From assembly GCA_000727475.1 (NCBI GenBank), contig KL647288.1:1027285-1091284 (forward strand): 64,000 nt of DNA, given 5' to 3'. The notes under the pieces are model-generated. The model saw only the letters and a list, made by a program, of their open reading frames with translations. It searched no databases and was not told the DNA's origin. Of this stretch, positions 12,901 to 21,824 are shown piece by piece; positions within the stretch are counted from its first letter, which is position 1, and each line of letters begins with the position of its first letter. The DNA comes from Sarcocystis neurona (taxonomy: Eukaryota; Apicomplexa; Conoidasida; Eucoccidiorida; Sarcocystidae). Both the position numbers and the translations under genes were made by a program.

Positions 12901-13643
12901 ACAGACAAGAGCAGCCGTGGGAGGAGCAGCTGTGTGACAGAAGTGTAACCCGCGCCTCCGTGCACGCGGCGGGACCAGCAAAAAGAAGATACCGTCGGCT
13001 GTTGGCTGCTGAGGCAGCAGCTGCTATACGAGCAACAGCAGCAGTTGGGATGGGAGGCGCAGCAGGCTGTGTAGGACGAGGAGGGGGAGGAGAAGGGGCA
13101 GCAGCAGAGAGGAATCTAGAAGGTTTTCGACTGGCGGCAGCAGCCGCGCTAGGTGGGAGAGGAGGCGCAGCAGCGCTGGCAGCACGACGAGAACTGGCGC
13201 TTGCTGTGGGGCGGGGTCTGGGTGGCTGGGGTCGTGGGGGGGCTTCGTCGCTGGGTGAACTATGTTCACTAAAAAAAGAAGAAAACGTTGAGAAGACGGC
13301 GGTTAAAAGCAGCCTTCTGGAAGAGTTCCGCTGCGGAGAACTACAACACCTTCCCTTCGAATACGACGCGACCCCACGGAGCAGCGGCAGCAGCAGCAAC
13401 AGCGGCAGCAGCAGCAACAGTGGCAGCAGGAGCAACTGCGGCAGCAGGACGATCAGCAGCAGTAGCAGCAGAAGCGAGATCAAAAGAAAAAAGCTGCTTC
13501 AAAAAGACGGTCTGGTGGAGCACGCCTTTGTCCGCGACGAAGTCAATCGCATGCATTTAAGTGGCAGCACCTTCCTTCAGAGACTCGGAAATGCCTTTGA
13601 AAAACAACTGCAGCAACAGGCCACCCGGCGTCGCCATGCATAG
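876..13643 (+). CDS. Large coiled-coil, CAG-rich multi-exon protein (product unknown), first exon group
   Basis: Candidate exons lie at 876-983, 2879-2995, 3772-3846, 5406-6794, 7528-7653, 8443-10786 and 11376-13643, perhaps with one near 3201. They were found from acceptor AG and donor GT consensus around stretches rich in Glu, Lys, Arg, Gln and Leu with heptad-like spacing. All clear exon borders are phase 0 on both sides, so the exons join without frame change, which argues against chance. The last open stretch ends in TAG at 13643. The two long exons carry poly-Q, poly-A and Ser/Asn/Gly tracts in which the correct frame is hard to choose. The 5' end may lie before the window. No enzyme domain was seen. 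A structural or scaffold role is only an inference from the coiled coils. The phase-0 exons continue at 14127-21150 and may belong to the same gene. Confidence 0.5.
1010..1860. repeat. Long polypyrimidine tract, TCTCCGTCTC units
   Basis: About 850 bp of CT-rich sequence on the plus strand, in the first intron after the exon at 876. It passes into TCTCTATGT units near 1620-1720. Open frames rich in Ser, Leu and Pro here are composition artefacts. Confidence 0.8.
2879..2995 (+). CDS. Coiled-coil exon, 39 codons
   Basis: The acceptor is TACGTAG ending at 2878 and the donor is GTACGT from 2996, with phase 0 on both sides. It begins VCKERLRDLQADHEIQQSEI and continues with a Leu/Ala/Glu-rich heptad-like pattern to HRKFARML. 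This is one of the most protein-like short exons of the series. Confidence 0.6.
3201..3290 (+). CDS. Possible exon, end uncertain
   Basis: The acceptor TCTTGTAG ends at 3200. The phase-0 reading starts ILRRMNSGRPRYWPPVKGGD and continues to LLQQLD before running into a TA microsatellite. The only nearby phase-0 donor, GTTAAA after RYWPP, is weak. It fits between the neighbouring coiled-coil exons but may be chance. Confidence 0.25.
3772..3846 (+). CDS. Coiled-coil exon, 25 codons
   Basis: The acceptor CTCGTAG ends at 3771 and the donor GTACGT starts at 3847, with phase 0 on both sides. The reading starts AKLHAVDEENKTLRQREG. Size, phase and composition match the other short exons of this gene. 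Confidence 0.6.
3890..4260. repeat. TA-rich microsatellite block in intron
   Basis: Runs of (TA)n are interrupted by CA and GA steps. Similar blocks occur in other introns, at about 2370-2640, 3290-3330, 8220-8345, 14370-14400, 22170-22330, 22940-23300 and 34830-35040. Confidence 0.8.
4375..4625. repeat. Degenerate tandem repeat of about 90 bp, 3 copies
   Basis: Three copies share a core around GTCTCTATACGCGAGCCTGG followed by CACTA, at about 4400, 4490 and 4585. The last two copies are the most alike and the first is more diverged. They lie in the intron before the exon at 5406. Confidence 0.6.
4676..5060. repeat. Degenerate tandem repeat of about 130 bp, 3-4 copies
   Basis: Each copy has a GA-rich part (AGCAGAGAGAC or AGCGAAGACAGCAGA), then a pyrimidine-rich part ending in CTTATTTGCTTATCC, CTTGTGCGTCCTTCA or CTTGTTCGTCCATCG, then AAACAA or AAACTTGCACA. 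It is intronic and no protein reading is supported. Confidence 0.5.
5406..6794 (+). CDS. Large exon of the coiled-coil gene, 463 codons
   Basis: The acceptor GATTAG ends at 5405, and the frame stays open to CAA followed by donor GTACGG at 6795, phase 0 to phase 0. It begins RLARELQRGATMTEAAAHAI, passes through a Gly/Ser/Asn run encoded by CAACGGCAG repeats (about 5695-5810), then Ser- and Ala-rich tracts, and ends in a charged helix-like stretch containing LRVLEAMAREGMTLL. A 686-codon open frame on the opposite strand is read as its shadow, because only the plus frame has matching splice sites and phase. Confidence 0.5.
7528..7653 (+). CDS. Coiled-coil exon, 42 codons
   Basis: The acceptor GTGTGCAG ends at 7527 and the donor GTACGC starts at 7654, phase 0 on both sides. 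It starts LAALRETLQQQQRRSEELLL and ends with a Gln cluster. The heptad-like Leu spacing is clear. Together with the exons at 2879 and 3772 it defines the character of the protein. Confidence 0.65.
7791..7804. other. 14-bp perfect palindrome GGTGTACGTACACC
   Basis: A perfect inverted repeat in an intron. The same 14 bp recur at 17026-17039, and the central 12 bp are the core of the satellite at 32590-32836. Its function is unknown. Confidence 0.7.
8443..10786 (+). CDS. CAG-rich exon with N-terminal coiled coil; frame change inside
   Basis: The acceptor TTTTTTGCCACAG ends at 8442. The phase-0 frame gives HRLAAEAVHHLRSYAYGWEE and a further coiled-coil stretch to VLYKNCLFLLH, followed by poly-Ala/Pro and long Gln/Ala/Glu/Ser tracts. 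A donor, CAGCAG then GTATTC, lies at 10787. From 8443 to 10786 is 2344 nt, which is 3n+1, so the starting frame does not reach this donor in phase 0. The frame that does end in phase 0 reads TGQLRHRALRQQ just before it. A one-base assembly error or a hidden intron in the CAG tract would explain this. The N-terminal part is much better supported than the tail. Confidence 0.5.
11376..13643 (+). CDS. CAG-rich exon, possibly the terminal exon of the first group
   Basis: The acceptor GCGCCGCAG ends at 11375. The phase-0 frame is open for 755 codons to TAG at 13641-13643. It starts QQEGVRLAKVQQQEQPGKGQ, continues through acidic Gln/Glu repeats and Pro/Ala/Ser tracts, and ends with a non-repetitive stretch (VEHAFVRDEVNRMHLSG, then NAFEKQLQQQ). 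Between 12400 and 12560 another frame reads LQAREAQVQRLRRYMRRLQQ, which is more coiled-coil-like than the open frame, so an intron or indel may lie there too. Confidence 0.4.
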   Translation, partial: QQEGVRLAKVQQQEQPGKGQHGEGEEEEEEQKQQTRPEERQQQLRPQEEEQQLRPQEEEQQRPQEEEEQQQHRPQQGEQQQQRSWILQKETIACDNVSRNSKIQRPASGCPQLLESLACDENVAESSSAEIYIHQHRPERRPHPPPVVASVAGTFSSERSPASVAVSPSFSSPATPASSSLAASPPPPPAAPSPPPAASPAAAGNTASPGAAAGAPSGIARRTAAEAAWDAFVQAYESEGAGATCGTPSRSNILHRPVAASAAAASASAASASVASFAFSSFLAAGRAGVAPASLTPRSQQEERTERKGLREHFDVAAAAAVVASPRSFFPAAATTAVQDEKDREEQQQQLQQQGARKSTPGEGGAGATASPLHAATAAEGTTSICDGWEETGPDEDKTAAGENEEFYWGRKAATRSSCSSSNGNRESRKNSKGTSCNGSDRDGSDVSRPTRRKSWGRRNSGSSSDEEKFTYRRSSSRISNASDYSEGTVCMRSREESPLPEQQRLQQHRQEQPWEEQLCDRSVTRASVHAAGPAKRRYRRLLAAEAAAAIRATAAVGMGGAAGCVGRGGGGEGAAAERNLEGFRLAAAAALGGRGGAAALAARRELALAVGRGLGGWGRGGASSLGELCSLKKEENVEKTAVKSSLLEEFRCGELQHLPFEYDATPRSSGSSSNSGSSSNSGSRSNCGSRTISSSSSRSEIKRKKLLQKDGLVEHAFVRDEVNRMHLSGSTFLQRLGNAFEKQLQQQATRRRHA
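11505..11625. repeat. Four degenerate ~30-33 bp units encoding LRPQEEEQQ-like peptides
   Basis: The units read LRPQEEEQQ, LRPQEEEQQ, RPQEEEEQQQ and HRPQQGEQQQQ in the plus frame used by the surrounding exon. They give an acidic, Gln-rich segment typical of expansion by slippage. Confidence 0.7.
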
Positions 13644-14126
13644 ATGGCTTTCTTCTTTGGTTCACAAATACAACTACCCCTACTAGAACGACAATTAATG
13701 TCAATACTACTACTACTTGTATATATATATACACACACAGCTATTACTATACTGCTACTACTACTACTATACTTACTATTACTACCTCAGTCCAGCTCTT
13801 GTACGTTTGAAATTACGAGTGTTCTTGTTGGCACAGAGTCGGCGCGTAGTCGGAGAAACACTTTTTGTTGATTCAGCAGCAGTTTTCCGATTCGAGGTAA
13901 TCTCGGTTGCGGCTGTCGCTGTTCCTGCTGTGACAGTCGCAACAGTGGACGGGCGCCTGCGACGATGGTTCGCTGCTGGACGTATCACGTTGACTAACTT
14001 AGCAGAGAGACGCCTTCGAGGTCGCTGCAACAGCGGCGGGTCTCTTCTACACACACGCACACACACAGAGACACACAGAAGTGCGCGTGAGACTGTGTGA
14101 CTATAAGTGTATGCGCCGGGCAACAG
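13644..14126. other. Non-coding stretch between exon groups
   Basis: Contains CTA/ACT trinucleotide runs, a short CA run and unstructured sequence. It is either an intron joining the two plus-strand exon groups or a short intergenic region. Confidence 0.4.
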
Positions 14127-14192
14127 CTGCTGGAGCAACAGGAAGTGCGGGCGACCACCAGTCCACGGCTTTATTTCACCAGCAGCACGCAG
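14127..14192 (+). CDS. Candidate exon, 22 codons
   Basis: The acceptor GGCAACAG ends at 14126 and the donor GTAGAC starts at 14193. The phase-0 reading starts LLEQQEVRATTSPRLYF. It is short and not unique in codon signal, so it rests on phase and position. Confidence 0.35.
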
Positions 14193-17100
14193 GTAGACGC
14201 GTGTGCTGCTAGGCAGTGCTGCTGTTGCTTGGCGATAAAGCAGCGCGCTGCAGGGAGGCCAGAAGCAGCAGCTCCTGCACAGGAGCTGCACTGCTTGCTC
14301 GACGGGTGATACGTCGACGTCCCTACATCGCGGGTCGCGGGGTCATCCAGGATCTGCTGCGTTGGTGAAGCTGATATATATATATATATATATATAAATT
14401 TATCTGTCTGTCTGTGTATACATATGATATACAGATATACATAGGATGCAAAGAGTTGCATATATGTGTGAATGGCTACGAATGTGTCTGTGTTTTTGTG
14501 TGTCTGTGTGTAGGCCGTCTCTTGAAATAGACGTGTTTTTGCCAGGATGCTTGCTACAGGGGCGGTGTGACACATACGCGTGTGTGTATAGCTTGGCATT
14601 TAGAAAATATGATTGTTTTTTTCTGTGTAAGACGGCGTCTTTGGGCTCCGGGACTTGAATTGTAGCGACACCCTGCGTGCCCGAGAGTGTGGCCTGCGAA
14701 TTATTGCGCGCCAGGTGTTGCGGCGAGACCAGCTTACAGCTTCGCTCAAGCGGGCCCAGATGTGCTCACAGAGATTAAAATTTAACGTGTGCACACACTC
14801 AGTGACATGCAGACAGCGGTTAATGGAATCCTCACACAACGAAGACACTTTGTATCTTGACAAGCGTGTAAGTAGACAGAGTATACGAGTGTGTACCCGT
14901 GCTCTTGTACGCACAAGCAGATGTGCATATCTATCTGTGTAGGCGTACCAGCCTCGTTTAGTGCTTCTCTTTCCTCTACGTGGTGGTGAGGCCCAGCCTT
15001 TTGGAATAGTACAGTTGCTGCAAAATAAAGAAAAATATAAATATGCACATGTACACAGGTGCATATCCTGCTGCAGGTGCTCTCGCTACAATTTCTTCCA
15101 CTGTGCAGGTTCCTGTTTGCATATATAAGCACTAGCCGAGGGCGTACACTCTCACCGGACCGTGCCTATCGCTTCCACATCTGCGGCATCCCCACTTGTA
15201 CACACAACCTCTCGCATACACCCACACGCGGGTCCGGGCCCGACACGCGTGCAGTATTTCTCGTGGCACATTTTTCTTCACGAAATGAAATATGAGACAA
15301 AACTTAACAGATTGTTGGCGGCAAGGGGAGCGAAGCGTTGAAGTGTCCTGTTTGGGCAGATGTCCGATTCTGTATTGTGTGTAGGATCCATTGCACGGCA
15401 CAACCACCATCCGTTGTGAAAGACGGATACCTTGCGAAAAAGTTCTCTTCACAACACAAGCGTGAAAACAAAGTCACGACCACATCGAAGAAGAGTGCTG
15501 GTGAACAAGGAAACATCCTTGTCACTTTTCAAGAAAACAGAATTCTCTGCCTATCACTACTTTCTGACACCATTCAATACCGGGCAAACGATGACTTTTG
15601 ACGGTGTGGAAAGTATTTCTGCGCTTCCTGAGCTTCTGGTTGCTTCTTCCATCTGGCACCATTCACTGCCCGATTGACGGGCAGTGACACGCCTACTTGT
15701 GTTAGGGTGGAAGATACTTCTGCCATTACCGGAAGGAGGGTGACTAGTTGTGATGAGGTGGAAGATGGTTCTGCATTTCCTGTACGGCAGTCTCTGCCTA
15801 CTACTTCTTTATGGCACCATTCACTACCGGACTGACGGTGACTGCTTGTGCGAGGGGTGGAAGATACTTCTGCATTTCCTGTACTCCGACAAATAGTGTC
15901 ACCACTCGCATTGGTTTCACGTATTTTTAACGACGGTTGCTCCTGCTGCTACAACTACTAGGGACTTCCGTTACTCTTACTACTGTCTCTCCTCGTTCTG
16001 CCTGCGCCGCTGCAAGTAGGCAGCTAGAGTTGCCACGAGGATCTCTACTCTTTTTACCCGTGCGGCTACTGCAGGCACTGTTCAGAATACGCATAGTGCT
16101 GCAGTTCCCACTACTCGTCCAGCGGCCGTCAAGGCCACTAACGACGGACAGCAACGCTGTCGCACTGTTGCTATTGGCAACTCGGATGGTTCTAGTCGCC
16201 GCCGAAATATTACGACCCTGACAAAAATAGTGTAGTCGTCAGTTTTTGTTCAGCATACAAACACTCTACAAGGACGGCTCCTGTGACGACGAAGAGGACT
16301 ACCAAAGCCAACAGCGATGACGATGACAAGGTAATCCGCCAGAACGCATGCCCGCATCGTCAGGGGATGCCCCGAAAAGAACAGCCCTCACGCAGGACAC
16401 GCCTTGGTGTCCAGGGATGCGCACTGGTGTACACACACGTCCTTCTATCTTGCTATACTTTTCCACAAGTGCGTTCACATTTACAAGCGTCTATCCAGGC
16501 ACTGACATCATTTTGGGTAGCACCCCCATTACATCTCACTCCACCTACGTACACAAGTCGGGTGCACGCCTCTCTTCCACTATGTATCATCATCCATGTG
16601 CAGGTGGAGGCGTACATGTGGGGTCCCGCGGAGACACGTGTGCAAGTCTGCGTAGACCCGTACACTTGTGTAAGAGGAAACAAAGCCGTGTGCACAATCA
16701 GACACGCATGTACGTAACGTGCACAGAATCCTTTTGTGGGAGATGCGGCCACCATCGACAGTCAACACTTCAGGACTCTGTGTGCCCCTCGCATACTGTT
16801 TTCGAATGCAACGACCAAAATCGAGCGGACGGGGACGTGGAACCTGAGACCTACTCATCTACGGTTGATTTAACTTGTTTTCCCGGATATTTGTCGCTCA
16901 CACAGTCGAAAAGAAGTGCGCGTGCATGGATGTGTACTGTGCCTACATACGGATGTATCTCTTTCCACGCGTGCACAGCAGTTTTATTCATACACGCACT
17001 CAAGACCTGTTTGCCACTCTACACAGGTGTACGTACACCGCGTAGCCGTATGCGTACACTTTTTCACAGACACAGAACTGGACATCACTGCAGCGGAGAA

Positions 17101-20100
17101 AACACTGGCAGTAAGGAAGGTGAAGTGCTTTTTGCCTGTTCGCTTTTTAAAAAGATAAAATTTTTCTTCCGCGTTTACGGGCCGCTGCAGGTTTGGCGTG
17201 TCGCTCGGCACTACCGCAGGACAATACTACACCGCAAAGGCGGACGGCGACAGCGTCTAGCTCTGCTTTCGTTGTTTCTGACCATGCGTCCGCGTGCCGC
17301 TAGACTGAAAGTTTATTCAAATGCCCAGTGCCTACCATTCGCCAACACACACTTAGATGTATATAGATACACGTGTCCCTGTATACACACACAAATGCCT
17401 GTCTTTGTGCTCCCACGCAGTGTTTCAACAGCAGCTCTAGCGGCAGCCAGAAGCAATTTTTGTCTACACGTCCAGCTTTGCAGGGCGTGAGTCGACTGGC
17501 CGTGATTTCACGTCAGTGCTGCAATGCGCAGCAGGTATTGACGTGCTGGTTGACTTCTTCAGCCATTCTGGCAGGCAACGTTTCTGTGTGGAAATCGGTT
17601 CCTGAGTAGGGGTGAGCAGGGATTTACTATGCGGGAGTCTACTTTTGTATGCAGAGTGCAAAGATGCGGGACTGCCATAGGCTTCTGAGTATGGCAGAAA
17701 GGGTGAAAATGGATACAGCGAAGCGCTTCGCACGCAGAATTCTTACGATGTTTCACGCAACTACACGCAGGTGTAGATCTAGGTGTGCGTAAATGTGTCA
17801 ATATACGTATCCACACACGTCTGCGTATCTGCATACACGGGAACACAGACGCATATACACACATACACATATACACATACACAAGAGCCCATATAGATCT
17901 GCAAGTACGTATATCCACACACATCCACTTGATTATACACGGGGATATATACACGTGTACGTAGACACATATACATACGTATATACGTAGATGTAGATGT
18001 ATGTATATATATATATATACATAATGTCCGCACACACCCACACATCCACTTATACTTCTGTAGCTCCGCCTCTAGTGTACCTACACGGTAATTTACACAC
18101 TCTACAACATTATACGATCTCTTTTTTACTAGAATTAAGATACGAAGTGCTGAGACTGTGCACCTGTTCTCCTCACACCTATAATGAACTTATTTACGTA
18201 CACAAAAAAGGCTTTTCCAGTTCTTCTCTTGGTCTACGCATAGGTTTAGTAGTTGCACATTGCGATCTGATCGATTGTTACCATCTACAGTCCTACAAAT
18301 GCCGACACGTACGCCTCTTTAGACGAACGTACGTACGTATACATATATACACACACATAAATATGTATTTATGTATATGTGTGTATGTGTATGAAGGAGT
18401 TGAAAATTCGTTCGTACGCACCAGGTCATAGCTAGCTACACACTAGTGTGTATAAAGCAGGCGAGAATGTGTGGCAGTCCGCACGTGGATGTTCACAATC
18501 ATCCACGTCGACTGCACCAACGAACCCCACACATTATACAAGCCAGTACCTTTTATAATTAAAAAAGCGATTGTACGAGGTCCATATAATTTCTAATTCC
18601 AGCTGCACTTCTAAAATACGTGTCAGAGCAATTCTACTAGTCGAATTCGAGGAGGACGTCTTCTTATATATGCACACACAAGCAGATGGACGTCCACCGT
18701 TGACACACACCCGCACCATTTCTGCAACACACGCATCTCTATCACACGTCCCGCCTTCGACGGCGCTTTGAGGCTGAGAACTAACATATACCTCTTCCTC
18801 TTCTCCTCAGTTCTCCTCTCTTTGCACCAACAAAAACGTTAGGATACACGAATACATGTGTATCCTAATTATACGTGGACACACAGACACAGACACAGAC
18901 ACAGACACACACACACACACACACACATATATACACAACTACCCCACCTGACGCACCCCTCCCCTTCTTCTCGCGCCGTCATCACCGACGCAATTCTGAG
19001 CAGCAAAAAACTTTTTCCGCAGACTTCCATTTCCGTCTCACAAATAATACACTAACAAACGTATGAACGTACAGATTTATGTGCTTGGTTGTGTCTGTTT
19101 GACACGAGGGCACACACACATACATAGAGAGAGGCATATTGCCACACGAATGAACGATAGTATGTACTGGTGGTGCACGCAGAGGCGCCAGTCTGTCCAG
19201 ACAGACCCGCGTTAGGCGGCATCTTATTGAATCCTTTATTATTCGGGTTCTCCTCTGTACTGTTCCCCAGAGTGCAACGTCAGCGTAAAAACAGCAACAG
19301 CAGCATATACTTATATATATATATATATGTAGAGAGAGAGAGGGGAAGAGAGAAACGCCGACGTACATGCACGCGCTCACGGCGGTGTGCACGAGTGCAG
19401 CAGGTTTTTGGTTTGTATCTGCGACGGCATCTTCACAGCAACAAAACGCTTCTCTTCTCTCTCACCCGCCGATGAAAAATCACGTCGACCACACAGCCAC
19501 CTACATCGAATTCATAATGTACTCGTTCACACACACGCACACAGATACACGTACATACACATATACGTATATATATGTATATGCGCATCTTATACATATA
19601 TATATATATATATATATCATATACGCGTATATACTAGAAGTCACTTATATATATATATGTAATACACACATATATGCTGTGCGCCTCGAAATATATACGC
19701 ATCATATATATGTCACTAAATTATATATTTATATACTATGCGGCCCTTAGACATTCATATATACATATGTATAGATATATAGACACAAATATATAATATA
19801 CACATATATACCATGCACCTCATATGCATACAGATATATTTATATATATAAAGTATACATATACAGAGATATATCTACGAATACACTATATACATATACT
19901 ATACATAAATATATTGGGCGCCAATTATACATAAGCGCCTTTTGTGTAAGGCACTGGTGTATGTGGAGACGCAGCTCTAAGGGGGGGGGGTTAGAAGAGA
20001 ATTTGTTGAGGGAAAGTGTGTGAAGCATGCGGCTGCTCGAGGCCTGCATGCGGCGTATGACACACATACAGAGAAAGTCACCCAGAGAAAGACATAAATA

Positions 20101-20443
20101 CACCCATAGACACATGTGGATGCACGCGCAGGGACCCGTAGCCGTATCTGTCTGTGTGCGTACACATTCACATACACACACATATACGCAGAGAAACATG
20201 CACATGCGGACCAGCACACAGCAAGGTGGTCGTGACCGCTTTTTGCTAAATATTTCCTGCTGCGTTGCACTGGCTCGACAGGGAGCAACTGCTTCAGCTG
20301 TCGTCACCGTGGCTGCTCCTTCGGCAGAAAAGTCGCGCGCAACACATACGTGCCCCACAAGCAGTAGAGTGAGCAACGCCTGCAGCAGCAACAGCAGCAG
20401 CGTCCCCAGGAGCACGCGAGCATCAGGCAGCAGCAGGTACCAA

Positions 20444-20475
<32 letters not shown>

Positions 20476-21150
20476 ATGTGCGTACGCCGCACCTACCCAT
20501 ATATATATATATATATATATGTGCCGGTATGTAACCGGAGCATACGGGGCGAGACGCGTGTGTGAGACTCGCACAAGAAAAGGTAGTAAAGCGCCTTTCC
20601 TTCGGTACACATATGTGTGTCTGTGTCTACGTATTTTCCAACAAACGTGTCTATCGACTTGTGCGTGAAAGCGTCGGAAGCTTTTTCTATATGACCAAAA
20701 GCAGCAAGCTGAACACTACCGTGAACTTTTTTACACATACACACACGTATATAGTCAAACTACACACATGTATAGGTGTGTACGTGTGCTGCAACAAAAG
20801 CACCTTCCCCTGTTTTTGAGTGTGGAGAAGGCGAGGAAATTGCCAAAGAAAGACACATACAGAATTTTAAAGCGGTCCGCAGAGTAGGGGGCAGTCCATC
20901 TCATCTGCTCGAGCAGCAGCGGGTGAGGACTGCAGCACGCGGAGAAACGCGGGGCAGCAGTACAGACGAGATGACGGCACCGGTCCTCGGTTACCGCAGC
21001 ATTCTCTCATCAATTGCCTGCGACAGAAGCAGAGCAAAATCTTCTGCGGAGCACTTTCTCATGACCTGTCTGCAGCACCAGCAGGGCAGCAGCGACAAAC
21101 GAACAAAGAAAAACGAACTTCCCGGCTCGTGGGGCCCACCCCACACATAA
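14127..21150 (+). CDS. Second group of phase-0 exons, coiled-coil gene (continuation or separate gene)
   Basis: Candidate exons lie at 14127-14192, about 14666-14867, 16604-16669, 17191-17358, 17421-17534, 20368-20436 and 20821-21150. Most are flanked by pyrimidine-rich acceptors and GT donors and again keep phase 0 on both sides, the same habit as the group at 876-13643, so one gene of about 20 kb is possible. The product is not recognised. The composition is mixed charged and Gln-rich. The final reading ends in TAA at 21150. The transcript converges on the minus-strand RanBPM-like gene. Confidence 0.4.
14666..14867 (+). CDS. Candidate exon with a perfect GTAAGT donor
   Basis: The acceptor GAATTGTAG ends at 14665, and the donor after CGT is GTAAGT, the full consensus. 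The reading DTLRARECGLRIIARQVL followed by RRDQLTASLKRAQ looks helical. The full exon would start in phase 2. A shorter version starting at ATG after GGGCCCAG would be phase 0 like its neighbours. Confidence 0.4.
15560..15910. repeat. Degenerate tandem repeat, ~50-bp units alternating in two types
   Basis: GTGGAAGATACTTCTGC-like cores occur at about 15606, 15707, 15758 and 15857. GGCACCATTCACTACCGGAC-like cores occur at about 15655 and 15813, with a weaker one at 15566. Spacing is near 50 or 100 bp. It is intronic relative to the flanking candidate exons. Confidence 0.6.
16604..16669 (+). CDS. Candidate exon, 22 codons
   Basis: The acceptor CATCCATGTGCAG ends at 16603 and the donor GTAAGA starts at 16670, both strong and phase 0. 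The reading starts VEAYMWGPAETRVQVCVD. No family was recognised. Confidence 0.5.
17026..17039. other. 14-bp perfect palindrome GGTGTACGTACACC
   Basis: Second copy of the palindrome also present at 7791-7804. It lies between two candidate exons. Confidence 0.7.
17191..17358 (+). CDS. Candidate exon, 56 codons
   Basis: The acceptor is GCCGCTGCAG, ending at 17190, after a TTTTTCTTCC tract. The donor GTATAT follows GAT at 17358, phase 0 on both sides. It starts VWRVARHYRRTILHRKGGRR, strongly basic, and continues into a Leu-rich helix-like stretch. A longer open frame of 380 codons covers this part but runs through unsupported flanks. Confidence 0.4.
17421..17534 (+). CDS. Candidate exon, 38 codons
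   Basis: The acceptor TGCTCCCACGCAG ends at 17420 and the donor GTATTG starts at 17535, phase 0 on both sides. It starts CFNSSSSGSQKQFLSTRPAL and ends CCNAQQ. Good splice sites and phase; function unknown. Confidence 0.5.
18875..18930. repeat. ACACAG / CA microsatellite
   Basis: (ACAGAC)n passes into (CA)n and then TATATACA. A second CA run lies at 20443-20470, directly after the exon donor at 20437. Confidence 0.85.
19550..19910. repeat. TA/CA-rich microsatellite block
   Basis: Dense TATA, TACA and CATA steps with no supported coding sequence. A run of ten G follows at 19981-19990. Confidence 0.75.
20368..20436 (+). CDS. Coiled-coil exon, 23 codons
   Basis: The acceptor CACAAGCAGTAG ends at 20367 and the donor GTACCA starts at 20437, phase 0 on both sides. 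It reads SEQRLQQQQQQRPQEHASIR and ends QQQ. It resembles the exon at 7528-7653. Confidence 0.5.
20821..21150 (+). CDS. Probable terminal exon of the plus-strand gene
   Basis: The acceptor CCCCTGTTTTTGAG ends at 20820 after a pyrimidine tract. The phase-0 frame starts CGEGEEIAKERHIQNFKAVR, passes LLEQQRVRTAARGE and ends with LPGSWGPPHT and TAA at 21150. An internal phase-0 donor, CGG then GTGAGG at 20923, would shorten it to 34 codons if the gene continues. Confidence 0.45.
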   Translation, partial: CGEGEEIAKERHIQNFKAVRRVGGSPSHLLEQQRVRTAARGETRGSSTDEMTAPVLGYRSILSSIACDRSRAKSSAEHFLMTCLQHQQGSSDKRTKKNELPGSWGPPHT

Positions 21151-21607
21151 ACTTGCGCGCAGGCAGAAAGACTTAGAAGCAAAAAAGCAAGTTGTTAACC
21201 GGCCGCCTGACCGATTCATGTTCTCCTCTCTCTTAACAGTAGTCTGCATTCGCTTGGTCTTTCACGAAGATACACAGTTCTTCCAGTTCTTCCTTTCTCT
21301 CTCATTGTGGCCCTCTATGTGTATACATTCCTTTCTCAACGCATACGTCTTTTCACAATGTTCCATATTTTTGCAGTACGCATATATCCAATGTACATAT
21401 TCACAATGTTCCATATATTTGCGGGACGCATATATCCAGCACACACCTCTTCTTTTTCTTTTTCACTATCTCTCTCTGAGACTCCTTCTGTTTCCTCTCT
21501 GTGTCTCTTCATACTGCTGGGGAGAAGCGAGCAGCCAAAAGACCCCCCTCTTGATACTCACGCAAATACACAGACGCCAACAAAGAAGAAATCTACGGAG
21601 GGAGAAG
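21151..21607. other. Short convergent intergenic region, nothing supported
   Basis: Pyrimidine-rich and TTCACAATGTTCCATAT repeated twice near 21351 and 21405. This separates the plus-strand and minus-strand convergent genes. Confidence 0.4.
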
Positions 21608-21824
21608 TCACGCCGCCGTCACTATACATACACACATGCACACACACGGATTATATGGGACACATGCAAGATATTTGTCAGACGGATTATATGGGATACA
21701 TGCAAGATATTTGTCTTGGGGAACAGGGGCACGCTTGCTTCTTCCACCCCCGCCCTGCCGCTGTCTCACTGCGCGGCCAGAGACTGCAAGTGAAGAAACG
21801 GCCGCCCAACAGCCCTGCGTTTTC
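21608..21824 (-). CDS. Possible C-terminal exon of the RanBPM-like gene
   Basis: On the minus strand the acceptor ATACGCCAG precedes 21824. The frame that follows supplies the one base needed by the phase-2 end of the CRA exon (23404) and stays open to TGA at 21608. The reading contains two copies of DKYLAC-PYNP from a duplicated 33-bp unit and ends in a Cys/Val-rich run, which is not typical of the family. Support is only phase and position. Confidence 0.25.
21647..21715. repeat. Tandem duplication of a 33-bp unit
   Basis: GGATTATATGGGACACATGC plus AAGATATTTGTC is repeated immediately with one base change. It falls inside the possible last exon of the minus-strand gene. Confidence 0.8.

Noticed and set aside
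555..15710. TTAGGG-like hexamers suggesting telomere repeats
   Set aside because: Only isolated single copies; no tandem TTTAGGG array, so the window is not subtelomeric on this evidence.
16348..17490. 380-codon plus-strand frame as a single exon
   Set aside because: Composition is that of the local microsatellite-rich DNA. Only the parts with splice sites (17191-17358) were kept.
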